Source: Kribbella sindirgiensis
GTDB taxonomy: Bacteria; Actinomycetota; Actinomycetes; Propionibacteriales; Kribbellaceae
Direction of reading: 5' to 3'
NCBI RefSeq assembly: GCF_004331435.1
Contig: NZ_SJKA01000007.1
Span: 496,001-560,000 of the forward strand
Length of the DNA stretch: 64,000 bases
Under the pieces are notes generated by a model. It did no database searches. It saw nothing but the letters and a program-made list of their open reading frames with translations, and was not told the origin of the DNA. Both the position numbers and the translations under genes were made by a program. Each line of letters opens with the position of its first letter. Position 1 is the first letter of the stretch. Below, piece by piece: positions 15,581-25,815 of this stretch.

Positions 15581-16540
15581 CTAGCAGTACTGCGCGAACC
15601 CCGCAGCGAGGTCGTCGTCTGTTGCCAGGAGCAGCCGGAGCAGCACGCGTGCCTTGTACGGGTCGAGGAACCCGCCGTCGATCAGGCCGCGCTGCAGCAG
15701 GTCGGTCTCCGAGCCGGGGGAGTTGTACGTGTTACGGACGATCGAGCCGGCGCCGGTGCGTGACGTGAGCACCACCGGCATCCGGGTCGCCAGCTCGCCG
15801 AGAACGGGTGCCAGCGCAGCAGGCACGTGCCCAACGCCGTACCCGGCGACGACGAGCCCCTGGTGTGTGTCGGCCAGGCCCTGCAGCAGCAGGCCGTCGT
15901 CGTCGAGTGTGACGGTGTAGAGCGCGACGCGGATGTTGTCGAGCTCGGCGGGCTCAGCACTGCCCTGTACGCCGTCCAGCCGCAGCGGACGCGTGAGTAC
16001 GCGGACCTGGTCTTCGACGACATGCCCGATCGGACCGGTGTTCGGTGAGACGAACGTCGCCGTACTCGTGCTGTGCGTCTTGCGCACCCAGCGGGCCGCG
16101 TGGATCTCTTCCTTGAAGACGACCAGTGCGCCGAGGTCACGTGCCGCGGGGGAGCAGGCGACGCGCAGCGCGGCCAGCAGGTTCGCAGGGCCGTCAGGAC
16201 CGGCCAGCGTCGGGTTGCGCATCGCACCGGTGAATACGAGCGGCTGCGGGTGCGGCCAGACCAGGTCGGCGAGGAAGGAGCTCTCTTCCAGGGTGTCGGT
16301 TCCCTGGGTGACGACGACGCCTACGGCCCCGGCGGCGACGGCCTTGGAGGCGGCGTCGACGACCTCGAGCAGCTTGGCGGCCGTCAGGTTGGCGCTGGGC
16401 ACCTTCTCGATGTCCTGGACCTCGACCGGATGACCGAGCTCGCGCAGCCCCGGCATCGCCGCGGTCAGGTCGTCACCGGTCAGGCGATGGGTACCGGCCA
16501 TCGAAATGGTCCCGCCCAGCGTGAACAACGCAACGCTCAC
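15581..16540 (-). CDS. L-asparaginase family amidohydrolase
   Basis: A 319-residue bacterial-type asparaginase, hydrolysing asparagine (or glutamine) to aspartate and ammonia. The first active-site threonine is in FTLGGTISM (Thr11) and the second in VVVTQGTDTLEESS; GAGSIVRN-like and SRTGAGSIV segments follow the family. No signal peptide is seen, so it should be cytoplasmic. The GTG at 16540 is preceded by GAGGAGAG, and the upstream regulator stops 11 nt before, so the two form an operon. Confidence 0.88.
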   Translation of the reverse strand: MSVALFTLGGTISMAGTHRLTGDDLTAAMPGLRELGHPVEVQDIEKVPSANLTAAKLLEVVDAASKAVAAGAVGVVVTQGTDTLEESSFLADLVWPHPQPLVFTGAMRNPTLAGPDGPANLLAALRVACSPAARDLGALVVFKEEIHAARWVRKTHSTSTATFVSPNTGPIGHVVEDQVRVLTRPLRLDGVQGSAEPAELDNIRVALYTVTLDDDGLLLQGLADTHQGLVVAGYGVGHVPAALAPVLGELATRMPVVLTSRTGAGSIVRNTYNSPGSETDLLQRGLIDGGFLDPYKARVLLRLLLATDDDLAAGFAQYC

Positions 16541-16551
16541 TAGGTCTCTCC

Positions 16552-17127
16552 TCAGGTCGTGCGAGCTCGGACGTGCATCCGCTCCCCTTGCGGGCCGTAA
16601 AGACATAGCACCTCGGTCGGTCCAGGGCCCGGATTGGAGAACCAGTGCGGCACTCGGCAGTCGAACTCGACCGCTTCACCCTCCTTGACGATGAAGTCCT
16701 GGTCACCGAGTTTCAGCCGGATGCGGCCCGACAGCACGTAGAACCAGTCGTAGCCCTCGTGGGTCTTCTGCACCACGTCGTTGCCCGGGTAGCCGGCCGG
16801 CAGGATCTGCTTGAACGCCTGCAAGCCGCCCGGTCGCCGGCTCAGCGGGATGTGGATGGTGCCGTGCCGCTTGATCGGCTTCTGGTAGATCCGCGGGTCT
16901 CCGGTCGGCGGTGCGTCCACCAGCTCGTCCAGCTGCACCTGGTGCGCCCTGGCCAGCGGCAGCAGCAGCTCGAGCGTCGGCCGGCGCTGTCCGGACTCCA
17001 GCCGGGACAGCGTGCTGACCGAGATGCCGGTCGTCTCGGACAGCTGGGCCAGCGTGGTGCCGCGCTCGGTCCGGAGCGCCCGCAGCCGCGGACCGACCGA
17101 CTCGAGGACGTCCTCGTCGTTTGCCAT
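16552..17127 (-). CDS. XRE-family regulator with C-terminal cupin
   Basis: A 191-residue HTH-cupin protein. The N-terminal helix-turn-helix (about residues 12-65) includes RTERGTTLAQLSETTGIS and TLSRLESGQRRPTLE. The C-terminal cupin (about 110-185) includes YDWFYVLSGRIRLKLGDQD and VEFDCRVPHWFSNPG. Such proteins sense a small ligand or metal through the cupin and control adjacent catabolic genes, here asparaginase. The start looks leaderless (TAGTGT, 7 nt, ATG). The flavoprotein gene at 17205 is divergent and may share control. Confidence 0.9.
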   Translation of the reverse strand: MANDEDVLESVGPRLRALRTERGTTLAQLSETTGISVSTLSRLESGQRRPTLELLLPLARAHQVQLDELVDAPPTGDPRIYQKPIKRHGTIHIPLSRRPGGLQAFKQILPAGYPGNDVVQKTHEGYDWFYVLSGRIRLKLGDQDFIVKEGEAVEFDCRVPHWFSNPGPGPTEVLCLYGPQGERMHVRARTT

Positions 17128-17134
17128 ACCGGCA

Positions 17135-17140
17135 ACACTA
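17135..17140 (-). promoter_or_regulatory. -10 element of leaderless XRE-cupin gene
   Basis: On the minus strand TAGTGT lies 7 nt before the ATG at 17127. An AT-rich tandem GAAAATGAAAAT at 17147-17158, unusual in this GC-rich DNA, lies just upstream. Confidence 0.45.
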
Positions 17141-17204
17141 CTTGTCGAAAATGAAAATCACCACGCATCCTCGAAGCACATCCTCGAGAGCATGGAGTGC
17201 AGAG

Positions 17205-18152
17205 ATGACGAAGTACGACGTGATCGTGATCGGCGGCGGCGCGGCCGGGCTGAGCGGGGCGCTGGCGCTGGCCCGGTTCCGCCGGTCGGTGCTGGTGATC
17301 GACGACGGTACGCCGCGCAACGCGCCCGCCGACGGCGTCCACAACTTCCTGACCCGTGACGGCGTACCGCCCGGAGAGATCTACGCCCTCGGCCGCCAGG
17401 AGGTGCAGGGGTACGGCGGTGAGTTCCTGGACGGCACAGTGACCACTGCGTCGCGCGACGACGAGGGGTTCACGGTCGAGCTGGCCGACGGTACGACGTA
17501 CCGGAGCAGGCGGCTGCTGGTGACGACAGGGCTGACTGACGTGCTGCCCGACGTACCTGGGCTGGCGGAGCGTTGGGGGAAGGACGTGGTGCACTGCCCG
17601 TACTGCCACGGCTGGGAGGTGCAGGACCAGGCCATCGGCGTGCTGGCGACCAGCTCCATGGCAATGCACCAGGTGCAGCTCTTCCGGCAGCTGAGTGATG
17701 ACGTGACGTTGTTCCTGCACACTGCGCCGGAGCCGACCGAGGAGCAGTGGGAGGAGCTGGCTGCGCGTGGAATCGCCGTAGTACAAGGGAAGGTCGAGCA
17801 GGTCGAGATCACCGACGGCCGGATCACCGGTGTGCGGCTGGAGGGCGGGAAGGTCGTTCCGCGCCAGGCACTGGCGATTCAGACGACCATCCGTGCGCGT
17901 GCCGGCTTCCTGGCAGACCTGGGCCTGGAGGCCACTCTGGTCGAGGCGAACGGAGTAGAGGTCGGTACTGCGATCCAGGTCGACGGGATGGGCGCCACAC
18001 AGGTCCCTGGCGTTTTCGCCGCCGGCAACGTCAGCAATCCGATGGCGCAGGTCATGCCGTCCGCGGCGGCCGGGCTGATGGCCGGAGCCGGTATCAACTT
18101 CGATCTGATCTCGGAAGAGACGCGTCTGGCTGTAGCAGCGCGCAGTAGTTGA
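17205..18152 (+). CDS. Thioredoxin-reductase-like NAD(P)/FAD oxidoreductase
   Basis: A 315-residue two-dinucleotide-fold flavoprotein. FAD motif: YDVIVIGGGAAGLSGALALA at the N terminus. A redox pair CPYC appears in DVVHCPYCHGWEVQ (about residue 144), as in thioredoxin reductases. The second FAD motif is the late GVFAAGNVSNP. The NADPH motif GxGxxA is degenerate (IGVLATSSMAMHQ), so the electron donor is uncertain, as in ferredoxin/flavin-dependent or TrxR-like proteins of actinobacteria. It is divergent from the XRE-cupin regulator. Confidence 0.85.
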   Translation: MTKYDVIVIGGGAAGLSGALALARFRRSVLVIDDGTPRNAPADGVHNFLTRDGVPPGEIYALGRQEVQGYGGEFLDGTVTTASRDDEGFTVELADGTTYRSRRLLVTTGLTDVLPDVPGLAERWGKDVVHCPYCHGWEVQDQAIGVLATSSMAMHQVQLFRQLSDDVTLFLHTAPEPTEEQWEELAARGIAVVQGKVEQVEITDGRITGVRLEGGKVVPRQALAIQTTIRARAGFLADLGLEATLVEANGVEVGTAIQVDGMGATQVPGVFAAGNVSNPMAQVMPSAAAGLMAGAGINFDLISEETRLAVAARSS

Positions 18153-18179
18153 GGAGTTGAATAGAGGCCGGGAGGGTGG

Positions 18180-18623
18180 ATGCACGACACGGTCGACCCG
18201 GACTTCGCCTCGTTCGTCGATGCGCGGCAGGGCAGATGGCTCCGTACGGCGTACCTCGTGTACGGCGACCTGCACCGAGCCGAAGAGCTACTGCTGCGCG
18301 CCTTCACGCAGCTGTCCGTGCGCTGGACCCGGGTGGACGACCCGGACGCCTTCGTTCAGCGGTTGCTCTACCAGCCGGCCATGCGGCCGTGGAACCGGGC
18401 GAAACCGTTTCCGGACGAGGACGACCAGGTGAAGCGTGCACTGGCCGAGCTGACGCCTGCACAACGCACGGTGTTCGTGCTGCTGCACCTGGAGGAGCTG
18501 ACCGAGTTCGAGGTGTCCGAGCTGCTCGGCCTCTCGCACACAGCCGTCCACGCTCACGGCATGAGCGCCTTCGGCCGGTTCCGTAGCGCGCTGGGCGCGG
18601 GCGACTGGCGTGATGCCCGATGA
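18180..18623 (+). CDS. SigE-family ECF sigma factor, short form
   Basis: A 147-residue sigma factor of the SigE-like actinobacterial family. Region 2 is short (FASFVDARQGRWLRTAYLVYG, DLHRAEELLLRAFTQL) and region 4 is good (LTPAQRTVFVLLHLEELTEFEVSELLGLSHTAV in two stretches). The central part linking regions 2.3 and 2.4 is weakly conserved, so promoter melting may be altered. The start has GGGAGGGTGG upstream. It overlaps the next gene by 4 nt, and that membrane protein is the likely partner. Confidence 0.8.
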   Translation: MHDTVDPDFASFVDARQGRWLRTAYLVYGDLHRAEELLLRAFTQLSVRWTRVDDPDAFVQRLLYQPAMRPWNRAKPFPDEDDQVKRALAELTPAQRTVFVLLHLEELTEFEVSELLGLSHTAVHAHGMSAFGRFRSALGAGDWRDAR

Positions 18624-19858
18624 GACGGGAAGACGTCCAGCCCCTGCTGGTCCAAGCCGCCGACCGGCTGCCGGAGCCCGATCTGGCAGACGCAGCGTGG
18701 GCAGCCGGTGTGCAATCAAGCCGCCGTCGGCGTCGGCTCGTCGTACTCGGCGTGATCGCCTTCATCGTGGGGGCGATCATCGCCTCGATCCTGATCGAGG
18801 TCGGTACGTCGGGCAACGCCGACATCACACCCCCGCCGAATCCGCCCGGGTACGTCGAGGCCTCCGGCAAGATCAGCGGGATCGACTTCTGGGTCGCGCC
18901 ACCGCCCGGGAGCGAACGCTTCCTCGACCGGCTCGAGACGCCGCTCGGCGATCGGCTCGAGCTACCGGACAAGGTGCGTCCGCTGGCGAAGCACACCCTG
19001 GACAGCGTCGCGGCCGTCGTTCTGGTGAAGCAGGGCGACCGCTACGCACCGGTGCTGCTCGGCGAGGACGGGTCGTGGGCTCAGGCCGACATCGGCCTGG
19101 TCCCGGTCGGCGGCGAGTCGCCGCTCAGCGCGGGAGCGGTCTCTCCGTACGGCCGGATCGTCGCGTTCCCTCAGCCGGGTGAGCTGATCACGGTGAATGC
19201 GACGACGGCCGAGATCTCGCACTTCCCCCTGCCTGGCGGCCGTGAGTTCCGCAGCGTGTCCTGGGTGCAGGACGAGCAGCGCGTGCTGGTCAGCGGGTCA
19301 GGTGCCGCGTACCAGGTGGTCGTCGGAGAAGGCGGTGACGGAGAGCAGGCGGTGGTCCAGGTCTCCGCTACGAACGATCCGGACGAGGCCACGTCGCCGT
19401 ACCGGATCCAGACCGGCTCCGTCATGCGGTACCTGTTCAACGGCCGGTGGATGGAGAACAGTCCGCTCACCCTGCCGGTCCGGTCGTGGCAGGGCCAGAC
19501 GATGTCGTCGAACACCGCCGCGGCGCGCGTCTTCATCGCGGAGAACCTCCCGGAGGTCCCGACGAGGGTTTCGCAGCCTCAGGTGGTGGCAGCGATCTCC
19601 ACACTGCGGACGCTGCCCAGCCGGCTGCTGGTGCTCGGGGAGCCACAGGACAATCCCCCGACCTTCGAGGGGGCGGGGGATCGTCCGTTCGTGCGTGAGG
19701 CAGGCTGCTGCGTCGTACTCGGCTGGTACGACGACAGCAACGTGCTGTTCCGGGTCCACGGCTGGGTCTTGGCCTGGAACCTCGAGACCGGACGGGTCCG
19801 GCGCGTCACCGAGATGCGCGTGGACCAGGTGGCTCTGGGCCCCGGACTACGGCTCTGA
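18620..19858 (+). CDS. Single-pass membrane protein, probable SigE-type anti-sigma partner
   Basis: A 412-residue protein with a short cytoplasmic head (about 1-36, MRREDVQPLLVQAADRLPEP), an RRRRR stop, one transmembrane helix (about 40-60, VVLGVIAFIVGAIIASIL) and a large extracytoplasmic part with repeating beta-strand segments (FPLPGGREFRSVSWVQDE and similar), perhaps a propeller. This architecture regularly follows SigE-type sigma genes in the group. The 4-nt overlap supports a joint function. No known domain is clear. It ends 12 nt inside the convergent TetR gene. Confidence 0.65.
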   Translation: MRREDVQPLLVQAADRLPEPDLADAAWAAGVQSSRRRRRLVVLGVIAFIVGAIIASILIEVGTSGNADITPPPNPPGYVEASGKISGIDFWVAPPPGSERFLDRLETPLGDRLELPDKVRPLAKHTLDSVAAVVLVKQGDRYAPVLLGEDGSWAQADIGLVPVGGESPLSAGAVSPYGRIVAFPQPGELITVNATTAEISHFPLPGGREFRSVSWVQDEQRVLVSGSGAAYQVVVGEGGDGEQAVVQVSATNDPDEATSPYRIQTGSVMRYLFNGRWMENSPLTLPVRSWQGQTMSSNTAAARVFIAENLPEVPTRVSQPQVVAAISTLRTLPSRLLVLGEPQDNPPTFEGAGDRPFVREAGCCVVLGWYDDSNVLFRVHGWVLAWNLETGRVRRVTEMRVDQVALGPGLRL

Positions 19859-20461
19859 GACAGGCACCTCGAGTACTGCGCGCAGTGTGACGTCGGCCAG
19901 GCGATCGGCGTCTTCGGGCGGCGGCATCGGCTGTCCGGTCAGGGCTCGGATCACGAACACCCCGGCCATCCACTCGACCATCAGCACCGGGTCCGCGGTG
20001 CTCTTGATCGGTTCGCCACGCGCCCGCGCGCGTTCGAGTGCTTGCCGGGTGAGCTCGATCCGGCGCTCGAGAACACCTCGATAGATCGCGGCGGACCGCT
20101 CGTCGCGGTTCGCCTCCGAGACCGCCAGGCGGATCATCGCCCGGCCGTACTCGCTGTTCGCGAACGCCAGCGCGACGCGGTAGACCTGGCGCAGGTCACC
20201 CGCGATCGAACCGGTGTCCGCGTCCGGTATCTCCAGATCGAACAAATCGGCCATCGCGTCGTTGGCGAGCAGCTCCTTGCTGGCCCACCGCCGGTAGATC
20301 GTCGCCTTGCCGACCCCCGCGGCCTCGGCGACGTCGTCCACCGTCATTCCTTCGAATCCCCGCTCCAGCAGCAACTGCACGGCGTACCTGCGGATCCTTG
20401 GCTCCGCTTCCGGGTCCCGTGGTCTGCCGCGGCGCGGCCTCACCCCGTGGTTCGGCTCCAT
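19847..20461 (-). CDS. TetR-family transcriptional regulator
   Basis: A 204-residue repressor. The HTH (about residues 15-65) has RIRRYAVQLLLERGFEGMTV and VAEAAGVGKATIYRRWASKE. The C-terminal ligand/dimer domain includes YRVALAFANSEYGRAMIRLA and LMVEWMAGVFVIRALTGQPM, as in TetR_C proteins. The ATG at 20461 gives a start just before the usual GRPRDPEAE; a longer frame exists but adds only Pro/Ala-rich sequence. Targets are unknown. It is divergent from amtB, but the amtB control region looks GlnR-based. Confidence 0.85.
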   Translation of the reverse strand: MEPNHGVRPRRGRPRDPEAEPRIRRYAVQLLLERGFEGMTVDDVAEAAGVGKATIYRRWASKELLANDAMADLFDLEIPDADTGSIAGDLRQVYRVALAFANSEYGRAMIRLAVSEANRDERSAAIYRGVLERRIELTRQALERARARGEPIKSTADPVLMVEWMAGVFVIRALTGQPMPPPEDADRLADVTLRAVLEVPVSEP

Positions 20462-20555
20462 TTCGTCGTTCCCCAGCTCGGACGGGTGCAGTGGCGCGGC
20501 TGCGGGCCCGTGTGGTCCAGGCCAGAGTGCCACAAGTCGGCCTTCGGTGAGTCAT

Positions 20556-20624
20556 GTCACCTCGATGTCACCTGGGAGCCCGCTTTGTCACATGCCTGAA
20601 ACAAACGGACCGATCGGCTGAAAC
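20556..20624 (+). promoter_or_regulatory. GlnR-type operator of the amtB operon
   Basis: GTCAC (20587-20591)-N6-GAAAC (20598-20602)-N6-ACCGA (20609-20613)-N6-GAAAC (20620-20624) follows the actinobacterial GlnR box pattern gTnAc-n6-GaAAc with exact 11-bp periodicity. Two more GTCAC sites, also 11 bp apart, begin at 20556 and 20567. GlnR activates ammonium uptake genes under nitrogen limitation. Confidence 0.75.
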
Positions 20625-20735
20625 GGCGCGCCGACACCGTGTGCGGTGTGGCCGAGCGGCGGGCTCCCCGGCGTTGTGGAGACCTCCCGACTGAGGACGC
20701 CGGTCACCCCCAGTTCGATGGAAGGGATGACGTTG

Positions 20736-22408
<1,673 letters not shown>

Positions 22409-24667
22409 ATGGTTGATCGAGCAGAGCAGCGGCGCGGTCGTGCCGAAGAGGCCGACGCGCTGCTGCAGCTGCTGCTCGCAAAGGCTTGTGACGCCCTCGG
22501 TGTACCTACCGAGGGCGTCGCCCTGGTTGCGGTGGGCGGCTACGGGCGTGAGGAGCTGTCGCCGTACAGCGACCTCGACGTGATGCTCGTGCACGCCGAG
22601 GGGTACCCGCGGATCGACGAGCTGGCGGCCCAGATCTGGTACCCGCTGTGGGACTCGAGGACCAAGCTCGACCACAGCGTCCGCACGCTGGCCGAGGCGC
22701 GACAGGCCGCGGCGGACGACGACCGCGTGGCCCTGGGGCTGCTGGACGCGCGGCATGTCGCCGGCGACTCACACCTGACCCTGCAACTGCGGTCGGTGCT
22801 GATGGCCGACTGGCGACGTACGGCGCGGTCCCGGATGCCCGGACTGGCGCAGGCGTGCCGTGACCGGGCATCCACGGTCGGAGAGCTCGCGCACCTCGCT
22901 GAGCCCGACCTGAAGGAGGCGTACGGCGGTCTGCGCGATGCCGTCGTACTGCGGGCCTTGGTGGCGTCGTGGTTGGTCGACGTGCCGCACCCTGTGCTGG
23001 AGCGGGCTCGGCGGGACCTGCTCGAGGTCCGTGACGCACTGCACGAGGTGGCTGGTCGCGCGACCGACAGGCTCGTTGCCGACGTGGCCGGTGAAGTGGC
23101 GGCTGGGCTCGGGATGTCGGGACGGGACGAGCTGCTGCGGCACGTGTACGCGACGGGCCGGACGCTCGCGCACGTATGTGACGTGTCCTGGCGGCGCGTC
23201 GAGAGCTTGATGACCAAGCCCCCGCGGTCGAGGCGTCGTCAGCGGAGCGGTGGGCCGTTGCTGCTCGCACTGGACGAGGGTGTCGGCCAGCACGAGGGCG
23301 AGGTCGTGCTGATGCCGGACGCGCGTCCGGAGCGCGACCCGGTGCTCGGACTGCGCGCTGCGGCAGTTGCTGCCGACCGTGAGCTCGTGCTGTCGCCTGC
23401 TGTCTGCGCACGGCTGGCGGCGTCGGCCGCGGACCTGCCAGAGCCGTGGCCGGGGGAGGCGCGACGGCTGCTGTGCGCTCTGCTCGGTGCGGGCAACGGA
23501 CTGCTCGAGGTGTGGGAGGCGCTGGATCAGGCCGGGTACATCTCCCGGATCCTGCCCGAGTGGGACGCCGTACGGTTCCGGCCGCCGCAGTCGGCGATCC
23601 ACCGGTTCACCGTGGACAGGCACCTGCTGGAGACCTGCGTCGAAGCGTCCGCGATGGTGCGCGACGTACGCCGACCTGACCTGTTGCTGGTCGCTGCTCT
23701 GCTGCACGACCTGGGCAAGGCGCTCGACGGCGACCACAGCGTCACCGGAGCGGCCATCGCGGCCCGGGTGGCCCGTCGCATCGGCTTCAGCGAGGCCGAC
23801 GCCGACACCATCACTCTGCTGGTTCGTCAGCACCTCATGCTCGCGCAGGTCGCCACACGGCGAGACCTGGAAGACCCGATGACCGTGGACATGGTCGCCG
23901 GCATCGTGCGCAGCACCGAGACCCTGGACCTCCTGGAGGCCCTGACGTACGCCGACGCGCGGGCAGCCGGTCCGGCCGCGTCGTCGCCGTGGCGGATGCG
24001 GCTGGTGGGTGAGCTGTGCCGGCGCGTGCGTGGTGAGCTAGCCGGTGGTGGCGAGAGCATGTGGACCGAGGCGCCGCCGGTTGCGGTGCCCGTGCTGCAC
24101 CAGGTGGTTGGCGTGGGGCGGCTGGGCGTCACCGTGTCCGACCACCACGGCGACCTGCGAGTGAACGTCGCCGTACCCGATCAAGTGGGGACGCTGTCGA
24201 CCGTTGCCGCCGTACTCGCGGTGGAGCGGCTCGCGGTCCGGTCCGCGGTCATCACGTCCGTGGACGGGCTGGGCATCTCGCAGTGGACCGTAGCGGGATC
24301 GCCTCCCGATCCGGTGCGCTTGCGGGACCGGCTCGCGGTGGCGCTGCGTGACTCGGCCGACGTCGTACGGCGGCTTGCCGCGCGGGACTCGTCGCGCGCT
24401 CGGGTCGCGAGTCGCGTCGACCTGTTGCCGGACGCGTCGGAGACAGCCACGGTGCTGCAGGTGCGTGCCCACGACCGTCCGGGCCTGCTGTACGACGTCA
24501 CAGCGGCGATCGCCGCGACTGGTGCGGACATCCGCTCAGCACACGTCAGCACACTCGGTGCGGAATGTGTGGACGTCTTCTACCTCACCGACAGCCACGG
24601 TGCGCCTCTCGAGTCCGAGGACGCGCGGACGACCGCAAAGTCAGTCCTGGATCGCCTGACCTTCTGA
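22409..24667 (+). CDS. glnD: PII nucleotidyl-transferase/removing enzyme GlnD
   Basis: A 752-residue four-domain enzyme. N-terminal nucleotidyltransferase motif GGYGREELSPYSDLDVML (about residues 47-64), the GGLRDAV motif near 170, an HD-phosphohydrolase domain (LLVAALLHDLGKALDGDHS, about 430-450) and two C-terminal ACT domains (the last around VLQVRAHDRPGLLYDVTAAI), which bind glutamine. In E. coli it uridylylates PII; in actinobacteria it adenylylates GlnK on Tyr51. Its ATG directly follows the glnB stop. Confidence 0.94.
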   Translation: MVDRAEQRRGRAEEADALLQLLLAKACDALGVPTEGVALVAVGGYGREELSPYSDLDVMLVHAEGYPRIDELAAQIWYPLWDSRTKLDHSVRTLAEARQAAADDDRVALGLLDARHVAGDSHLTLQLRSVLMADWRRTARSRMPGLAQACRDRASTVGELAHLAEPDLKEAYGGLRDAVVLRALVASWLVDVPHPVLERARRDLLEVRDALHEVAGRATDRLVADVAGEVAAGLGMSGRDELLRHVYATGRTLAHVCDVSWRRVESLMTKPPRSRRRQRSGGPLLLALDEGVGQHEGEVVLMPDARPERDPVLGLRAAAVAADRELVLSPAVCARLAASAADLPEPWPGEARRLLCALLGAGNGLLEVWEALDQAGYISRILPEWDAVRFRPPQSAIHRFTVDRHLLETCVEASAMVRDVRRPDLLLVAALLHDLGKALDGDHSVTGAAIAARVARRIGFSEADADTITLLVRQHLMLAQVATRRDLEDPMTVDMVAGIVRSTETLDLLEALTYADARAAGPAASSPWRMRLVGELCRRVRGELAGGGESMWTEAPPVAVPVLHQVVGVGRLGVTVSDHHGDLRVNVAVPDQVGTLSTVAAVLAVERLAVRSAVITSVDGLGISQWTVAGSPPDPVRLRDRLAVALRDSADVVRRLAARDSSRARVASRVDLLPDASETATVLQVRAHDRPGLLYDVTAAIAATGADIRSAHVSTLGAECVDVFYLTDSHGAPLESEDARTTAKSVLDRLTF

Positions 24668-24751
24668 GGGGGTGTCTGGTGGTTTCACGCCTACTGCGGG
24701 GCACTCGGCACGGCATCTCCTCGCGACGGCGTGAAACCACCAGACACCCCC
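24668..24751. terminator. 23-bp perfect inverted repeat after glnD (family element 2)
   Basis: Arm 24668-24690 is exactly complementary to 24729-24751, with a 38-nt loop. The GGGTGTCT base and CGCCTACTGCG core have the same spacing as the element at 4148, while the mid-stem differs on both arms together. It follows the glnD stop immediately. Confidence 0.75.
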
Positions 24752-24757
24752 TAATCT
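24752..24757 (+). promoter_or_regulatory. -10 element of leaderless DUF2332 gene
   Basis: TAATCT lies 7 nt before the GTG at 24765 and directly after the glnD palindrome, so the palindrome overlaps the -35 region. Confidence 0.45.
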
Positions 24758-24764
24758 CGGCTAC

Positions 24765-25814
24765 GTGGATGTTGTAGAGGCTCTTCAGCGACAAGCGACC
24801 GCCTGCGAGGACCTGGGGTCCCCGATGTACGCCGAAGTGCTCCGGCTGCTCGTGGACGACTACGAGGTCGGCGGGGTGTCGGTCGAAGTACTGGCCGGAT
24901 ACGACGGTCGTTCGTTCGGCGAGGCGATCGGTCTGCGGTTGCTGGCCGCGGTGCACAGCATGGTGCTGTCCGGTACGGCGCCTGAGCTGGCGGCGTTCTA
25001 CCCGAGCGTCGGCGGGACGTGGGACCCCGTGCTCGGCTGGGAGGCGTTCGAGCAGGTCCTGCGGTCGCGGCTGGGAGAGGTGCGGTCGTTGCTGACGCAG
25101 CCGCCGCAGACGAACGAGGTAGGGCGGTCGGCTGCGCTGTACGGCGGCCTGCTGCACCTGGTCGCAGCGGTGCCGCTGCCGGTGCGGCTGTTCGAGATCG
25201 GTGCCAGCGGCGGTCTGAACCTGCGCGCCGACCAGTATCGGTACCTGACGGACGGGGCGTCGTACGGCCCAGCTGACAGTCCTGTGGTGTTCGACTCGGC
25301 CTGGTCCGGGCAGGTGCCGTCGGTGGACCTACGGATCGCCGAGCGGGTGGGGTGCGACATCGCCCCGGTGAACCCGCTCACGACGGACGGTGCGCTCACA
25401 CTGACGTCGTACGTGTGGCCCGACATGTCTGATCGCCTGGAGCGGCTCCGCGGTGCGTTGAAGGTCGCGCGGGACGTGCCGGCCGACGTACGACGGGAGG
25501 ACGCCGTCTCGTTCCTGAACGCGCTGGAGCTGTCGGAAGGGCACGTCACCGTCGTCTGGCACTCGATCATGTGGCAGTACCTCCGCCGGACCGACCGCTC
25601 CGCGATCGAGGCGCGCCTGCAGGAACTCGGCGGGCAGGCCACCGAGTCCGCACCGCTGGCCCACCTGCGGCTCGAACCGCACCAGGTGATCACGCACGAC
25701 CGCGGTGCGACCGGCTGGGAGTACCGCGTCGACCTCCAAACCTGGCCGGACGGAAAACGCCGGGTACTCGGCCGTGCCGCACCTCACGGCCAAGAGCTGG
25801 TCTGGGAGGCCTAG
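24765..25814 (+). CDS. DUF2332 family protein
   Basis: A 349-residue DUF2332 protein. Features: N-terminal ALQRQATACEDLGSPMYAEV, then LPVRLFEIGASGGLNLRADQ, a glycine-rich stretch reminiscent of SAM-dependent methyltransferase motif I, and VTVVWHSIMWQYL further on. No experimentally defined function is known to me. GTG at 24765 is likely leaderless. It is separated from glnD by the long hairpin, so it is probably its own transcript, convergent with the arginase gene 2 nt away. Confidence 0.8.
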   Translation: MDVVEALQRQATACEDLGSPMYAEVLRLLVDDYEVGGVSVEVLAGYDGRSFGEAIGLRLLAAVHSMVLSGTAPELAAFYPSVGGTWDPVLGWEAFEQVLRSRLGEVRSLLTQPPQTNEVGRSAALYGGLLHLVAAVPLPVRLFEIGASGGLNLRADQYRYLTDGASYGPADSPVVFDSAWSGQVPSVDLRIAERVGCDIAPVNPLTTDGALTLTSYVWPDMSDRLERLRGALKVARDVPADVRREDAVSFLNALELSEGHVTVVWHSIMWQYLRRTDRSAIEARLQELGGQATESAPLAHLRLEPHQVITHDRGATGWEYRVDLQTWPDGKRRVLGRAAPHGQELVWEA

Positions 25815-25815
25815 C

